Source: an uncultured bacterium
GTDB lineage: Bacteria; Planctomycetota; Phycisphaerae; Phycisphaerales; SM1A02
Assembly: GCA_903831295.1 (NCBI GenBank)
Contig: CAIKXA010000060.1
Span: 1 to 43,049, forward strand
DNA: 43,049 nt
Direction: 5' to 3'
Part shown: positions 15,866 through 24,953 of the stretch, in pieces
How positions within the stretch are numbered: the first letter of the stretch is position 1
Layout of the letters: every line of letters starts with the position of its first letter
Position numbers and translations under genes: made by a program
The notes under the pieces: model-generated
Database searches by the model: none
What the model was told of the DNA's origin: nothing
Seen by the model: the letters and a program-made list of their open reading frames with translations, nothing else

Positions 15866-16219
15866 ATGGCCTCACCCGCACAACATGGACTTTCAACGCA
15901 CGTCTTGAACACCTCCAGTGGCAACCCCGCGGTGGGAATGTTGGTGACTTGCCAAATTCTTAAGGGCGAAAAATGGTCGGATTTGAATAGCGCGTCAACC
16001 GACAGCGATGGCCGAGTGAAAAACTTTTTAGGCGCAGGCTCACTGCATACCGGCCACTACAGATTCACATTTCAAACAGGCGCTTGGTTCGCGCAGCAAA
16101 ATATTGAAACTTTTTTTCCGTCGGTCACGATTGAATTTCACGTCCATGACGCGGCGCGCCATCACCATGTTCCATTACTGCTGAGCCCCTTTGGATACTC
16201 AACCTACAGGGGAAGTTGA
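15866..16219 (+). CDS. 5-hydroxyisourate hydrolase (transthyretin-like, HIUase)
   Basis: This 117-residue protein is the complete length of the transthyretin-like HIU hydrolases. The N-terminal LSTHVLNTSSGNPA and the C-terminal YSTYRGS are the two family signatures and carry the active-site His, Arg and terminal YRGS. It opens the ring of 5-hydroxyisourate, the uricase product, to OHCU, which is the substrate of the decarboxylase domain in the divergently transcribed fusion gene 67 bp away. No signal peptide is present, so it acts in the cytosol. There is no strong Shine-Dalgarno before the ATG. Names in use are pucM, hiuH and uraH; none is chosen here. Confidence 0.95.
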   Translation: MASPAQHGLSTHVLNTSSGNPAVGMLVTCQILKGEKWSDLNSASTDSDGRVKNFLGAGSLHTGHYRFTFQTGAWFAQQNIETFFPSVTIEFHVHDAARHHHVPLLLSPFGYSTYRGS

Positions 16220-16225
16220 TCGCTG

Positions 16226-16252
16226 TTGACTACAGTAATTTGCGCTCATAAT
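16226..16252 (+). promoter_or_regulatory. Possible sigma-70-type promoter for thrA-thrC
   Basis: TTGACT (16226-16231) and CATAAT (16247-16252) are separated by 15 bp, or by 16-17 bp if the -10 box is shifted by one or two bases. The element sits just after the HIUase stop and about 70 bp before the thrA ATG. It would give thrA-thrC its own promoter. Confidence 0.4.
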
Positions 16253-16321
16253 CTCGCTTTGAATTGATTGCCTTGCTTGCACATGCGCTTCGCATGCTGG
16301 CATGAACAATCCATTGAAGCC

Positions 16322-18844
16322 ATGCGAACCATCGCCAATCCATTTTCTGTGCACAAATTTGGCGGTGCGGCGCTTGCAAACGCCGAAGCCATTCGCGCTG
16401 TTGTGGGCATTCTTTCGGGAACCAGCGGCGAGCGCGTTGTTGTCACTTCAGCGCTGGCGGGCGTGACCGACTTGCTATTGAACATTGCGCGCGCCGCGGC
16501 AACCGGTGATCTTGCCGCCGCCCAAACTCAAGTCGACGCTCTTTTTGAGCGGCACATGTCCGTGGCAAAGTCCATTGATGGCGCGGCCGCCACCACACAT
16601 GCATATATAGACGAGTCATTCAAGGAGCTCAAAAAACTCGCCGAGCAAGTATCGCACGTGGGCGAACTCACGGCGCAAATGAGCGATTTAATTATTTCCC
16701 GTGGCGAGCGCTTGGCGGCGCGAATTGTCGCCGACGCGTTGCGTGTTGCACATATTTCCGCCTGTGTTGTCGACGCCACGGACTTTCTACACTCGGACGG
16801 TCGATTTGGTGACGCCGCTCCGGATATCGCCCGCACTGAAATTGCCGCGCAAAATATTTTCCCAAGCAAGTTGCGCGCTGGAAATATTGTTGTTGTGCCA
16901 GGATTTATCGCGCGGGGCATGGCTGGCGCCGATGGAAGTGAAGCCGCGGTGGTCACGCTTGGTCGCGGCGGTTCCGATCTAACCGCCACCGTGACCGCGC
17001 GCGCTCTTGGCGCAAAAGAAGTGACGCTATGGAAGGACGTGCCGGGATTTCTCACCGCTGATCCACGGATTATTCCGGAGGCGCGAGTGGTCCCCTTGCT
17101 TGATCCGCGCGAGGCCTCGGAACTTGCGTATTACGGCGCAAAAGTGCTGCATCCGCGCGCGCTGATTCCACTGGACGCGCGAACTACTTTGCGCATTCGT
17201 CCATTCAATCAACCAGATGCCGCGGGAACGGAAATTGTGCAGGGTCGCTCCATGGCAGGCTCGCCCGTACGCGCGCTTTCCGCAATGACCGCGCAAGCGC
17301 TTGTCACCGTGGCGGGAAATGGAATGCTTGGAGTGCCGGGTATTGCGGCGCGCACATTTGGCGCGTTGGCGCATGCAGGAATTTCCGTGTCGCTGATTTC
17401 GCAGGCAAGTTCGGAGCATTCGATTTGCTTTACTGTTCCAGAAGGTGCGGCGACACTTGCGGAAAAAGAATTGCGCGCCGCGTTTGCGATAGAGCTTGAG
17501 CGAAATGAAATTGACTCAGTCGAAGTATTGCTTGGCGTTTCCACAGTGGCAGTTGTTGGTTCCGGCATGGCAAGAACACCTGGCGTTGCGGCGCGCGTGC
17601 TGGGTTGTATCGCCGACGCGCAAGTGAATGTCATAGCCATCGCGCAAGGATCTTCGGAGCGCAATATTTCCTTCATTGTGAACAAAGAAAATGTTCCCAA
17701 AACGGTGCGCGCCATACATACCACCTTCAGTTTGGACAAAGTTGGCGGCGGTAGAACAGCGCGCAGACGCGGCGCCGATGTGATCTTGCTTGGATGCGGT
17801 CGCATTGGACAGGAACTTCTGAAGCAAATCGCCGAACTACCTGCAAATGATCGAGCCGCATTGCGTGTTGTTGGCGTGCTTGATCGCAGCGGATTTATGC
17901 TGGAAAAGCGCGGTTTCAGCTTGCGGGCGTTGGCTGGAATGAGCGCGCATAAGCAACGCGGCGGCTCTCTGAAGACAATTTCGCATGCGCACTCGGGCGC
18001 GCCAAACCAAGCCATCGAACATATTGCTTCACACGCGCTCACGCGTCCGGTACTCATTGATCTTTCCAGCGGCGACACAAGAGAAACATTGCTGCGCGCC
18101 GTCGGGTACGGCATGGACTTGGTCATCGCCAATAAAATTCCGTTGGCGTCCGACGGCGCCTCCTCAAGTGCGTTGCTACACGACGCGCGCAAACGCGGTC
18201 GCAAAGTGTTGCACGAAGCCACAGTCGGCGCGGGCTTGCCCATTATTGACACAGTTGAAAAACTAATGGCTTCAGGCGATCGCATATTGAACATAGTTGC
18301 GTGTCCATCTGGAACGATGGGATATTTATTTAGCGAGCTTGGCCGCGGTAGAAAATTCTCCGCCGCGCTTCGTAGCGCCATGCAACTTGGCTACACCGAA
18401 CCAGATCCGCGCGAGGATTTGTCCGGCCGCGATGTGGCGCGCAAGGGCTTGATCTTGGGCAGACTGATTGGCTACGTCGGCGAACTCAGCGACGTGGCGA
18501 TTGAAAGTTTGGTACCAGCCAACATGCGGGAAATTTCATTAGCGGATTTTGTTGAGCAACTTGAGTCGCTTGATCAGGCATGGAGCGAACGGGTGCGCGC
18601 CGCGACAAGCAAGGGCGAAGTGCTGCGGTACTGCGCAAATATCACGCGCGCCAGCGTGAAAGTAGGTCTGGTTGGTGTGCCGGTTGGAAGCTTGCTTGGC
18701 TCGCTCAGTGGAACGGATAATCAATTTGTGTTCACCACCTCCCGCTATCGTGACAACCCGTTGGTTATTTCCGGTCCTGGCGCCGGACCCGCCGTGACTG
18801 CGGCGGGCGTGTTGAATGATTTATTGCGAGTGGTGATTTCATGA
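16322..18844 (+). CDS. thrA: Bifunctional aspartate kinase / homoserine dehydrogenase
   Basis: This protein has about 840 residues, close to the 820 of E. coli ThrA. The aspartate kinase part opens with VHKFGGAAL and contains GRGGSDLTA. It is followed by two ACT regulatory domains (GNGMLGVPGIAARTF and GSGMARTPGVAARVL). The homoserine dehydrogenase part has the Rossmann motif LLGCGRIGQ, then SGTMGYLF and GYTEPDPREDLSGRDVARK. It catalyses the first and third steps from aspartate to homoserine, and the ACT domains suggest threonine feedback. ATG 16322 fits the family N terminus; an ATG at 16283 and a TTG at 16268 add unconserved residues. The stop overlaps the thrC start (ATGA), so the pair is translationally coupled. 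A small hairpin (CATGCG, CTT, CGCATG) precedes the start, but no threonine-rich leader peptide was seen. Confidence 0.96.
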   Translation: MRTIANPFSVHKFGGAALANAEAIRAVVGILSGTSGERVVVTSALAGVTDLLLNIARAAATGDLAAAQTQVDALFERHMSVAKSIDGAAATTHAYIDESFKELKKLAEQVSHVGELTAQMSDLIISRGERLAARIVADALRVAHISACVVDATDFLHSDGRFGDAAPDIARTEIAAQNIFPSKLRAGNIVVVPGFIARGMAGADGSEAAVVTLGRGGSDLTATVTARALGAKEVTLWKDVPGFLTADPRIIPEARVVPLLDPREASELAYYGAKVLHPRALIPLDARTTLRIRPFNQPDAAGTEIVQGRSMAGSPVRALSAMTAQALVTVAGNGMLGVPGIAARTFGALAHAGISVSLISQASSEHSICFTVPEGAATLAEKELRAAFAIELERNEIDSVEVLLGVSTVAVVGSGMARTPGVAARVLGCIADAQVNVIAIAQGSSERNISFIVNKENVPKTVRAIHTTFSLDKVGGGRTARRRGADVILLGCGRIGQELLKQIAELPANDRAALRVVGVLDRSGFMLEKRGFSLRALAGMSAHKQRGGSLKTISHAHSGAPNQAIEHIASHALTRPVLIDLSSGDTRETLLRAVGYGMDLVIANKIPLASDGASSSALLHDARKRGRKVLHEATVGAGLPIIDTVEKLMASGDRILNIVACPSGTMGYLFSELGRGRKFSAALRSAMQLGYTEPDPREDLSGRDVARKGLILGRLIGYVGELSDVAIESLVPANMREISLADFVEQLESLDQAWSERVRAATSKGEVLRYCANITRASVKVGLVGVPVGSLLGSLSGTDNQFVFTTSRYRDNPLVISGPGAGPAVTAAGVLNDLLRVVIS

Positions 18845-20151
18845 GCGACAACATCAACAAGACAGGCATCACGATTGCGTGCGCCACGTGCGGGGAGAAA
18901 TTGAATGATCTCACTGCGCTTGCCACATGTTCCAAGTGTGGCGGTCTGCTTGATATCACGCCAGCAATGCCAGCTCTTTGCAGCGAAGAATTACAAAATC
19001 TTTTTGATAGCCGGGTGAGCATTGCCGCAATGCGCGGATCCGCGGCGAGCCGTTCTGGCGTTTGGAGATTTCGCGAACTTGTCCTGCCAATCAGTGACGC
19101 AGAAATTGTCAGCCACCCAGAGGGCAACACGCCATTGCTAGAGCGCCCCGCTATTTCCAAATTCGCGGGCGTAAAAAACTTATTGATGAAGCATGAGGGA
19201 TTCAATCCATCGGGCTCATTCAAAGACCGCGGCATGACCGTCGCGGTGACGCAGGCGAAACGCTGTGGCGCAACCGCAATCGCATGCGCATCCACTGGCA
19301 ACACCAGTTCATCGCTTGCGGCGTACGGAGCGCAAGCGGGCATTCCGGCGTTGGTGATGGTTCCCGCGGGACGCATTACCATGGGAAAATTGGCTCAAAC
19401 AGTGGCATATGGCGCGCGCACATTATTGGTGCGCGGCGACTTTGACGACTGCTTGCGCTTGGTGCGCGAGTCCAGCGAAAAGCTAGGCGTGTACTTGGCC
19501 AACTCGCTGAATCCATTTCGAATTGAAGGACAGAAGACCATCATGTTTGAGTTGCTGCAACAACTTGCGTGGCAATCGCCTGATTGGGTGGCGCTACCCG
19601 CAGGAAATCTGGGCAACACATCCGCATTTGGAAAAGCTTTGCGCGAAGCGCACGGACTTGGTTTGATCAAGCGTATTCCACGACTCTTGTCGGTACAGGC
19701 CAGTGGCGCGGCGCCATTCGCGCATGATTTTGCCGACAACTTTGCAAAGCGTACAAGCGTGCGCGCGGAAACAATCGCCACGGCAATTCGTATTGGCGAC
19801 CCCGCTTCATGGGACCGCGCGGTGGCGGCAATTCGTTTCACCAATGGCGTGGTGACGTCTGTGAGCGACGAGCAAATCATGCAAGCTAAACAAGTGATTG
19901 ATGCCAGTGGTGTTGGCTGCGAGCCCGCCAGCGCGGCAAGCGTGGCCGGAGTTCGTGAATTGGTCGCTCGCGGAATTATTGCGCCGCACGAGCGCGTGGT
20001 TGCCATGCTCACTGGTCATATTCTGAAAGATCCAGAAAAATTATTGAACACAAGCGATGGGCACGGGCACGCTGCGGCAAATGCCCCCATTGAAATTGAA
20101 GCCACGCTATCCGCTGTGGAACGAGTGCTTCAAAATGCCACAAATGCCTGA
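18841..20151 (+). CDS. thrC: Threonine synthase
   Basis: This 436-residue PLP enzyme converts O-phosphohomoserine to threonine. The N terminus has a zinc-ribbon-like pair CATCG and CSKCG (Cys14, 17, 30 and 33), as in many class II threonine synthases. The PLP lysine is Lys128 in GSFKDRG, and the cofactor-binding STGNTSSSLAAYG and LPAGNLGN segments are present. The ATG overlaps the thrA stop by four bases. The C terminus has an extra tail after GHILKDP. Together with thrA it covers aspartate to threonine except aspartate-semialdehyde dehydrogenase and homoserine kinase, which are not in this window. Confidence 0.96.
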   Translation: MSDNINKTGITIACATCGEKLNDLTALATCSKCGGLLDITPAMPALCSEELQNLFDSRVSIAAMRGSAASRSGVWRFRELVLPISDAEIVSHPEGNTPLLERPAISKFAGVKNLLMKHEGFNPSGSFKDRGMTVAVTQAKRCGATAIACASTGNTSSSLAAYGAQAGIPALVMVPAGRITMGKLAQTVAYGARTLLVRGDFDDCLRLVRESSEKLGVYLANSLNPFRIEGQKTIMFELLQQLAWQSPDWVALPAGNLGNTSAFGKALREAHGLGLIKRIPRLLSVQASGAAPFAHDFADNFAKRTSVRAETIATAIRIGDPASWDRAVAAIRFTNGVVTSVSDEQIMQAKQVIDASGVGCEPASAASVAGVRELVARGIIAPHERVVAMLTGHILKDPEKLLNTSDGHGHAAANAPIEIEATLSAVERVLQNATNA

Positions 20152-20334
20152 AATAAAGTGAACTTGGATGCTGCTCAGGAGCACAACAAACCCTTGCAAC
20201 ACGCACGCTTTGATATGCGTACAAAAATGTGAACCACTGCAAATGTATTTGAGTTGATGTCAAAAACTAATTTATCCCACATGAAAATTTACATAGTATG
20301 AGCCGCAATTGTTGACAACTTTTCTCTTTCCATT

Positions 20335-21339
20335 ATGAATCACACAGCACACATTCTTGGCGCTGGAGGAATTGGAATCGCCGCGGGCGTTTGCCTTGCG
20401 CGCGCCGGATGGAATGTGACCATGGTTGATTCCAATGCCAAAAAAATAGAAGCGGGAAAGCGCGGCGGAATGTCCGTTGATGGGCAAATGGAAACGCGCG
20501 CCAAGTTTATTTTATTTCAAGAATGGTCGCCTCCAACCAACGAAACAATTTTACTATGCGTAAAAACATTCGACAATGGGCCTGTCCTACAGCGCATTGC
20601 AAATATGGAACATGTGGTTCCCATTCAAAACGGGTTCGACGCGCAACTTGAGTTGCTTCACCACCCAGCCGAGGCCATCGCATCATTTGTTTCGGAATGC
20701 GATGCGGATCGACCAGCCACACGCATCACACGCGCGGGTGCGCTTCACATTGGCGCGCGCCACGACATGAACGCCGCGCAACAAGAACGCGTGCAGACTC
20801 TTGCTGGCGCGTTGGCGAGCGGAAATTTATTTCCAGTTGAAACCGTGGCAAACATTCGTCCGTTTAAAGCCACAAAACTCATGTACAACGCTGCAATATC
20901 GCCACTGGCAGCAAGCGCGGGGGTGGACAACGCGCAATTGCTGATTGATCCACTGGCGCAAAAAATGTTCTTTGCGTTGCTGCGCGAAAATTATTCCATT
21001 CTGAAAAATGCGGGCTTAGAAATGCAAACCATTGGTCCGTTTCACCCCGACACGGTCATGCGAATTTTGCGCACACCAATGCTTCCAAAAATCATGGGCG
21101 TGTTTTTCCGTCCGTCGCTGCGCGGAACTTATTGTTCCATGAGCCCCGACATGGGCAGTGGCCGCACTGAAGTTGACGCATATAACGGCCACCTCATTCG
21201 TCTTGCGGCAGATTTCCCCTGCCCGATCAATCGCGCGGTGGTTGCAATGGTGGAAAAAATTTCGCGCGAGCGCCTGGCTCCATCGCACTCGCACCTGCGT
21301 GAACTTGCGGCCACGCTTCCACGCGGAGTCTTAGCGTGA
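20335..21339 (+). CDS. Ketopantoate reductase family protein (ApbA/PanE-like)
   Basis: This 334-residue cytosolic oxidoreductase has an N-terminal Rossmann fold with GAGGIG (residues 9-14), LLCVKTFD and PIQNG. The C-terminal domain has KLMYNAAISPL, where Lys181 and Asn185 match the catalytic Lys and substrate-binding Asn of PanE. PanE reduces 2-dehydropantoate to pantoate with NADPH for coenzyme A synthesis. The family has many paralogues acting on other 2-oxo acids, so the substrate is not certain. It stands alone between thrC (183 bp upstream) and the epimerase gene (106 bp downstream). No clear Shine-Dalgarno precedes the ATG. Confidence 0.85.
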   Translation: MNHTAHILGAGGIGIAAGVCLARAGWNVTMVDSNAKKIEAGKRGGMSVDGQMETRAKFILFQEWSPPTNETILLCVKTFDNGPVLQRIANMEHVVPIQNGFDAQLELLHHPAEAIASFVSECDADRPATRITRAGALHIGARHDMNAAQQERVQTLAGALASGNLFPVETVANIRPFKATKLMYNAAISPLAASAGVDNAQLLIDPLAQKMFFALLRENYSILKNAGLEMQTIGPFHPDTVMRILRTPMLPKIMGVFFRPSLRGTYCSMSPDMGSGRTEVDAYNGHLIRLAADFPCPINRAVVAMVEKISRERLAPSHSHLRELAATLPRGVLA

Positions 21340-21445
21340 TTGCGACCAACGCATGCGCTCTGAAACCATGTGAAATTTCTCAAAGCGCTTTTCCTAAATA
21401 TTTTTCGCAAATCTTCTTAACGCGAATCAAATTGCGAGTTCTTCC

Positions 21446-22429
21446 ATGATTCTTGTCACCGGCGGCGCGGGATTCATTGGCTCGCATCTCGTGCAACAAC
21501 TCACGCGCGACAACCAACATGTGCGAGTGTTGGAGCACCCCAACGCAAGCGTGGACCATTTGCCGTTGAACAAAATAGAGCTTGAACGCGCCGATATTCG
21601 CGATATTTCAGCGGTCAATCAAGCTGTGCGTGGCTGTGACCAGGTGTACCACCTTGCGGCGGATCCAAACTTATGGCGGCGCAATCGTGGCGAATTTGAT
21701 GCCATCAATCATGTCGCGGCGGTGCATATCATGCGCGCCGCGCTTGATGCCGGAGCCACGCGCGTGCTGTATGTCAGCACCGAAAGTATTCTTACATCGG
21801 CCAAGCCAACTCTTGGCAAGGTTGAGGACGCTCGCTTTCGCGAGCAGGACATGATTGGCCCCTACTGCTTGAGCAAGTTTCGCGCCGAGCGCGCCGCCTT
21901 TGAACTTGCCGCAACGGGCGCTCCGGTGATCGTGTGCAGTCCCACACTTCCGATTGGTCCTGGCGACAGAAATCAAACTCCGCCAACGCGTCTTGCAGTA
22001 GCGTTTTGCCGCGGAAAAATTCCGGCGTACTTGGATTGCGAATTCAACTTGATCGACGCGCGCGACGCGGCGGATGGCTTGATCCGCGCCATGCAAAGCG
22101 GTCGCACCAACGTGCGCTATTTAATTGGGGCGCACAACACCCGACTTGTACGCTGGCTTGAATTACTGGCGCGTATCACCAATCGGCCAGCGCCACGCAA
22201 AAAAGTTCCATATGTTGTGGCGCTTGCCGCCGGTTGGATCAGTGAATTGTGGGCAGACAACGTTTCGCATCGCATGCCCATGGCCACGGTTACTGGCGTG
22301 CGTTTGACGCGTCGATCCATGTATTTTGATCCTTCGGCAAGCTTGACTGAACTTGGATTACAAACCAGATCAGTGGAAGAATCCACGCGCGACGCGGTGC
22401 GTTGGTATCAAGAACAAAATTGGATCTAA
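21446..22429 (+). CDS. NAD-dependent epimerase/dehydratase (extended SDR)
   Basis: This 327-residue extended short-chain dehydrogenase has TGGAGFIGSH at the N terminus, YHLAADP, the STES region and the catalytic YCLSK (Tyr140, Lys144). It resembles HpnA-type and dihydroflavonol reductase-like members that act on sugars or cyclic alcohols. The substrate cannot be told from sequence. The N-terminal start at 21446 is directly before the nucleotide-binding motif, as usual. It is convergent with the following membrane-protein gene, 62 bp away. No hopanoid genes lie nearby, so hpnA is not assigned. Confidence 0.85.
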   Translation: MILVTGGAGFIGSHLVQQLTRDNQHVRVLEHPNASVDHLPLNKIELERADIRDISAVNQAVRGCDQVYHLAADPNLWRRNRGEFDAINHVAAVHIMRAALDAGATRVLYVSTESILTSAKPTLGKVEDARFREQDMIGPYCLSKFRAERAAFELAATGAPVIVCSPTLPIGPGDRNQTPPTRLAVAFCRGKIPAYLDCEFNLIDARDAADGLIRAMQSGRTNVRYLIGAHNTRLVRWLELLARITNRPAPRKKVPYVVALAAGWISELWADNVSHRMPMATVTGVRLTRRSMYFDPSASLTELGLQTRSVEESTRDAVRWYQEQNWI

Positions 22430-22491
22430 TCACGGCGTGCTCACAAGGTTGTGCGCTTCATAAAAATCACGCGCCACGAGATGACCGCAAT

Positions 22492-23184
22492 TTAATTAAT
22501 CAATCCAATCGCGCGCGCGGCCAACATGATCAGCACTGCCATGGCGATGGTGACTTGCAACATCATTCCAATTTGAATTGGATTTCGTAGTGGAATTGGA
22601 AGCGTGGGACCGAATGTGCTTGCGGTGTTGAATGACAAGAATAAATAGTCAACATACTTTGGTTGCCAACCTGTCAGCGATTCGAATGAGGACATGTTGT
22701 GCGGAAAAACAATCCCAGGATGAATTTTTTCACCCGCGGCAATGCGCACTTGATACGGATGGTCAAACTTCCAGTAGTACGCCGTGAATACCGCTATGTT
22801 TTCCATATACACGAAACTTGCAGAAAGCAGCAAATACGCGGGATTATCCTGCTTATCGAATAGACACACAATGAGCCCAACCAAATTGTCCAGTAGTGCA
22901 AGCATGGAAAGAGCCAAGGTCGCATCAAAGAAAAGCTTGAAGGCCTTCTGCATTTTGAACAACCAAAAAATGCCGGATATGAAGCTGGTGATTAATGCGA
23001 CAGGACTTGCATATGCATCGGCAATCCGAAATATGACAACTGACAAACTAGGCGCATGATCTGTCAGGCTGAGCGCCGTTGAAGTAGCCATGTCCAACAA
23101 CGCGGCCACGGCCAAGGTAATGACAATGGCGCCCGTGATGGGGCAACGCGTTTCATCATGCATATGTTGCGGAGCGTGAGTCAT
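22492..23184 (-). CDS. Polytopic membrane protein, function unknown
   Basis: This 230-residue protein has five or six hydrophobic segments (about residues 18-38, 48-75, 85-110, 117-140 and 205-228). A further amphipathic stretch YVDYLFLSFNTASTFGPT (about 178-195) sits just before the last helix, in the place where ion channels of the two-TM type carry a pore loop. It lacks a TVGYG-like filter. The protein could not be assigned to a named family with confidence; a DUF1345-like channel-related membrane protein is possible. It begins 9 bp after the trhO stop on the same strand, so the two are very likely co-transcribed. Confidence 0.75.
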   Translation of the reverse strand: MTHAPQHMHDETRCPITGAIVITLAVAALLDMATSTALSLTDHAPSLSVVIFRIADAYASPVALITSFISGIFWLFKMQKAFKLFFDATLALSMLALLDNLVGLIVCLFDKQDNPAYLLLSASFVYMENIAVFTAYYWKFDHPYQVRIAAGEKIHPGIVFPHNMSSFESLTGWQPKYVDYLFLSFNTASTFGPTLPIPLRNPIQIGMMLQVTIAMAVLIMLAARAIGLIN

Positions 23185-23193
23185 GGGTAAAGT

Positions 23194-24048
23194 TTAATCC
23201 AATTGCAAACTGTCGTGACTCAGCCGCGCGGCCTGATCAATACAAAATGGGCACGAAATCCCTTTGACATAGCGCGCATCTTTCTGCTCCTGCGGCGTGA
23301 GCGGCATTTGGCAAGCAAAGCAGGACGCGGAGTTGGTTTCTTGCAGCGCCGAGTCAACGCATACGCGTCGATCAAAAACAAAACATTCGCCATCATAATG
23401 CGCGCCGCCGCACTCCTCGAAATATTTTAAAATACCGCCGTCAAGCTGAAAAATATTTTGAAAGCCCTCGCGTTCCATATAAGGTCCTGCCTTCTCGCAG
23501 CGAATTCCGCCAGTGCAAAACATGACAACAGGTTCATGCTTTAAATGCGCCGGCAGTTTCTGCACCGCATCTGGAAAGTGGCGGAAATGCGAGATACCCG
23601 CGGGCAACGCGCCGCGAAATGTCCCCATGCGAATTTCGTAATCATTGCGCGTATCCAACAACGTGATTGCCTTGCCTTCATCGAGCCACTGCTTCAACAC
23701 TTTCGCCGAAAGTTTTTTACTGGTGCGCCGAGCGGGCTCAATGCCCTGCACGCCAAACGCGATAATTTCTTTCTTGATCTTCACCAACATCCTGCGAAAC
23801 GGCTGCGTGTCGCTGTGACTTTCCTTTGGTGTTAAATTCTCCAACCCTGGAATACCGCGCAGGACTTTCATTAAAATATCTATATTTGCCCGCGTTCCCG
23901 CCACAAATAGATTTATGCCCTCTGGGCTGAGCATGATCGTGCCCTTCAGCTCGCCAACGCGACACACCGCGCGCAATTGTTCGCGCAACTCGGCCAAGCC
24001 GTTGAGTGGGGCGAACAAATATGTGGAAATATTTATGAACACGTCCAT
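23194..24048 (-). CDS. trhO: tRNA uridine(34) hydroxylase, rhodanese family (TrhO/YceA)
   Basis: This 284-residue cytosolic protein has an N-terminal acylphosphatase-like domain ([16 protein letters not shown]) and a rhodanese domain with the active-site loop CTGGIRCEK (Cys178, Cys184). The C-terminal tail is rich in cysteine (CFACQ, CPFC), probably a zinc site. TrhO uses O2 to make 5-hydroxyuridine at position 34 of certain tRNAs, the first step to cmo5U/mcmo5U. The ATG at 24048 lies about 20 bases downstream of a strong palindrome (24068-24090), which could affect its expression. A membrane-protein gene follows after 9 bp. Confidence 0.93.
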   Translation of the reverse strand: MDVFINISTYLFAPLNGLAELREQLRAVCRVGELKGTIMLSPEGINLFVAGTRANIDILMKVLRGIPGLENLTPKESHSDTQPFRRMLVKIKKEIIAFGVQGIEPARRTSKKLSAKVLKQWLDEGKAITLLDTRNDYEIRMGTFRGALPAGISHFRHFPDAVQKLPAHLKHEPVVMFCTGGIRCEKAGPYMEREGFQNIFQLDGGILKYFEECGGAHYDGECFVFDRRVCVDSALQETNSASCFACQMPLTPQEQKDARYVKGISCPFCIDQAARLSHDSLQLD

Positions 24049-24067
24049 CAGTCTATCGCCAAGACAT

Positions 24068-24090
24068 GCGTGAACAAATCTTGTTCACGC
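24068..24090. promoter_or_regulatory. Perfect palindrome in the trhO leader
   Basis: GCGTGAACAA and TTGTTCACGC form a 10-bp perfect inverted repeat with a 3-base centre. It lies between the SYLF-gene terminator and the trhO start, about 20 bp upstream of the ATG. It may be an operator for a dimeric repressor or a leader hairpin; a terminator role is unlikely because no T-run follows it on the minus strand. Confidence 0.5.
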
Positions 24091-24123
24091 AAAAAAACGG
24101 ACGCGGAACATGTCCGCGTCCGT
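24091..24123 (-). terminator. Rho-independent terminator of the SYLF lipoprotein gene
   Basis: On the minus strand, an 11-bp perfect stem (ACGGACGCGGA with TCCGCGTCCGT) with a 5-base loop is followed at once by a run of six or seven T. It lies 90 bp beyond the SYLF stop codon and separates that gene from trhO. Confidence 0.88.
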
Positions 24124-24212
24124 CAATACTCATTCTCACACAAGGCTCCATTCTTCAACGAAGCCTAAATCCAGAGCAATGCTCCAGATTTTAAATGCAT
24201 GCGTTTACAGAA

Positions 24213-24773
24213 TTACTTTGCCTTTGCCGCCGCAGCGTCCAAAGAGACATACTTAAATTGTTGACCACCAACAGCGGCTTCGGCCATGGCGCCTTGGGAA
24301 TTGCTGGTAAAGATCGCCACGCCATCGCGGTAACTGGTTGCAGCGCCGGTTCCAGAAGACACCATCACCGCGGAAACTTGAGCGGTGAACGCAAACTTGT
24401 TCGCTGTGAATATGTTGTAGTTGGTCTCATCCTTGAAGAAAATAAATTCATCAAATGATTGACCACCAATGGTCGCGCCGATGGTGCCTTGGCCCATGGA
24501 GCAATAGCCCACCAACTTGCCGCCCTTGTACACCTCGCCATCGCCGCCGGCGCCACCAATGAGGAATCCGCCCTTGCCCACGCTTGGCAGAACCGCGTAG
24601 GCGTAGTTGTCCTTGAAGAATTTCTCAATCGTCGGATCAGTCTTCTTCACCAGTTCAATAGACGTGGCCACGGAAGCTGAAAGTGATTTTTTTTCCTCGG
24701 CAGTTTTTGGCGCACCTGCGCACGCGCTTAACACACCGACAAGAACGATTGCTGAAAAGAATTGAATTCGCAT
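24213..24773 (-). CDS. SYLF (Ysc84-like) domain lipoprotein
   Basis: This 186-residue protein has a short lipoprotein signal peptide with lipobox VLSAC, so it is likely anchored in a membrane by Cys18. The rest is a SYLF/DUF500 domain with YAYAVLPSVGKGGFLIGG, GKLVGYCSMGQGTIGATIGGQ and FIFFKDE. SYLF domains bind lipids, phosphoinositides in eukaryotes; the bacterial role is poorly known and probably concerns the envelope. AAAGGAG lies 7 bases before the ATG, one of the best ribosome sites in the window, which suggests strong translation. A strong terminator follows the gene, so it is probably monocistronic. Confidence 0.93.
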   Translation of the reverse strand: MRIQFFSAIVLVGVLSACAGAPKTAEEKKSLSASVATSIELVKKTDPTIEKFFKDNYAYAVLPSVGKGGFLIGGAGGDGEVYKGGKLVGYCSMGQGTIGATIGGQSFDEFIFFKDETNYNIFTANKFAFTAQVSAVMVSSGTGAATSYRDGVAIFTSNSQGAMAEAAVGGQQFKYVSLDAAAAKAK

Positions 24774-24953
24774 GAGTAGCTCCTTTGAAAATGTTGTGAA
24801 TCATGACTTGAAGATGGAACAATATATCCGTGTTTCACAATGCACGTGATCATGGCGCATTTCAAGATAAAGCGTTCAGTATGCCAAGCACATCAAAGAC
24901 TGCACATAGTTTCTTCAGATCCGCATGCGGGCTGATGAACGAACATGGCGCGC

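Noticed and set aside
16268..16321. TTG 16268 or ATG 16283 as the thrA start
   Set aside because: They add up to 18 unconserved residues before the kinase motif. ATG 16322 fits the family N terminus.
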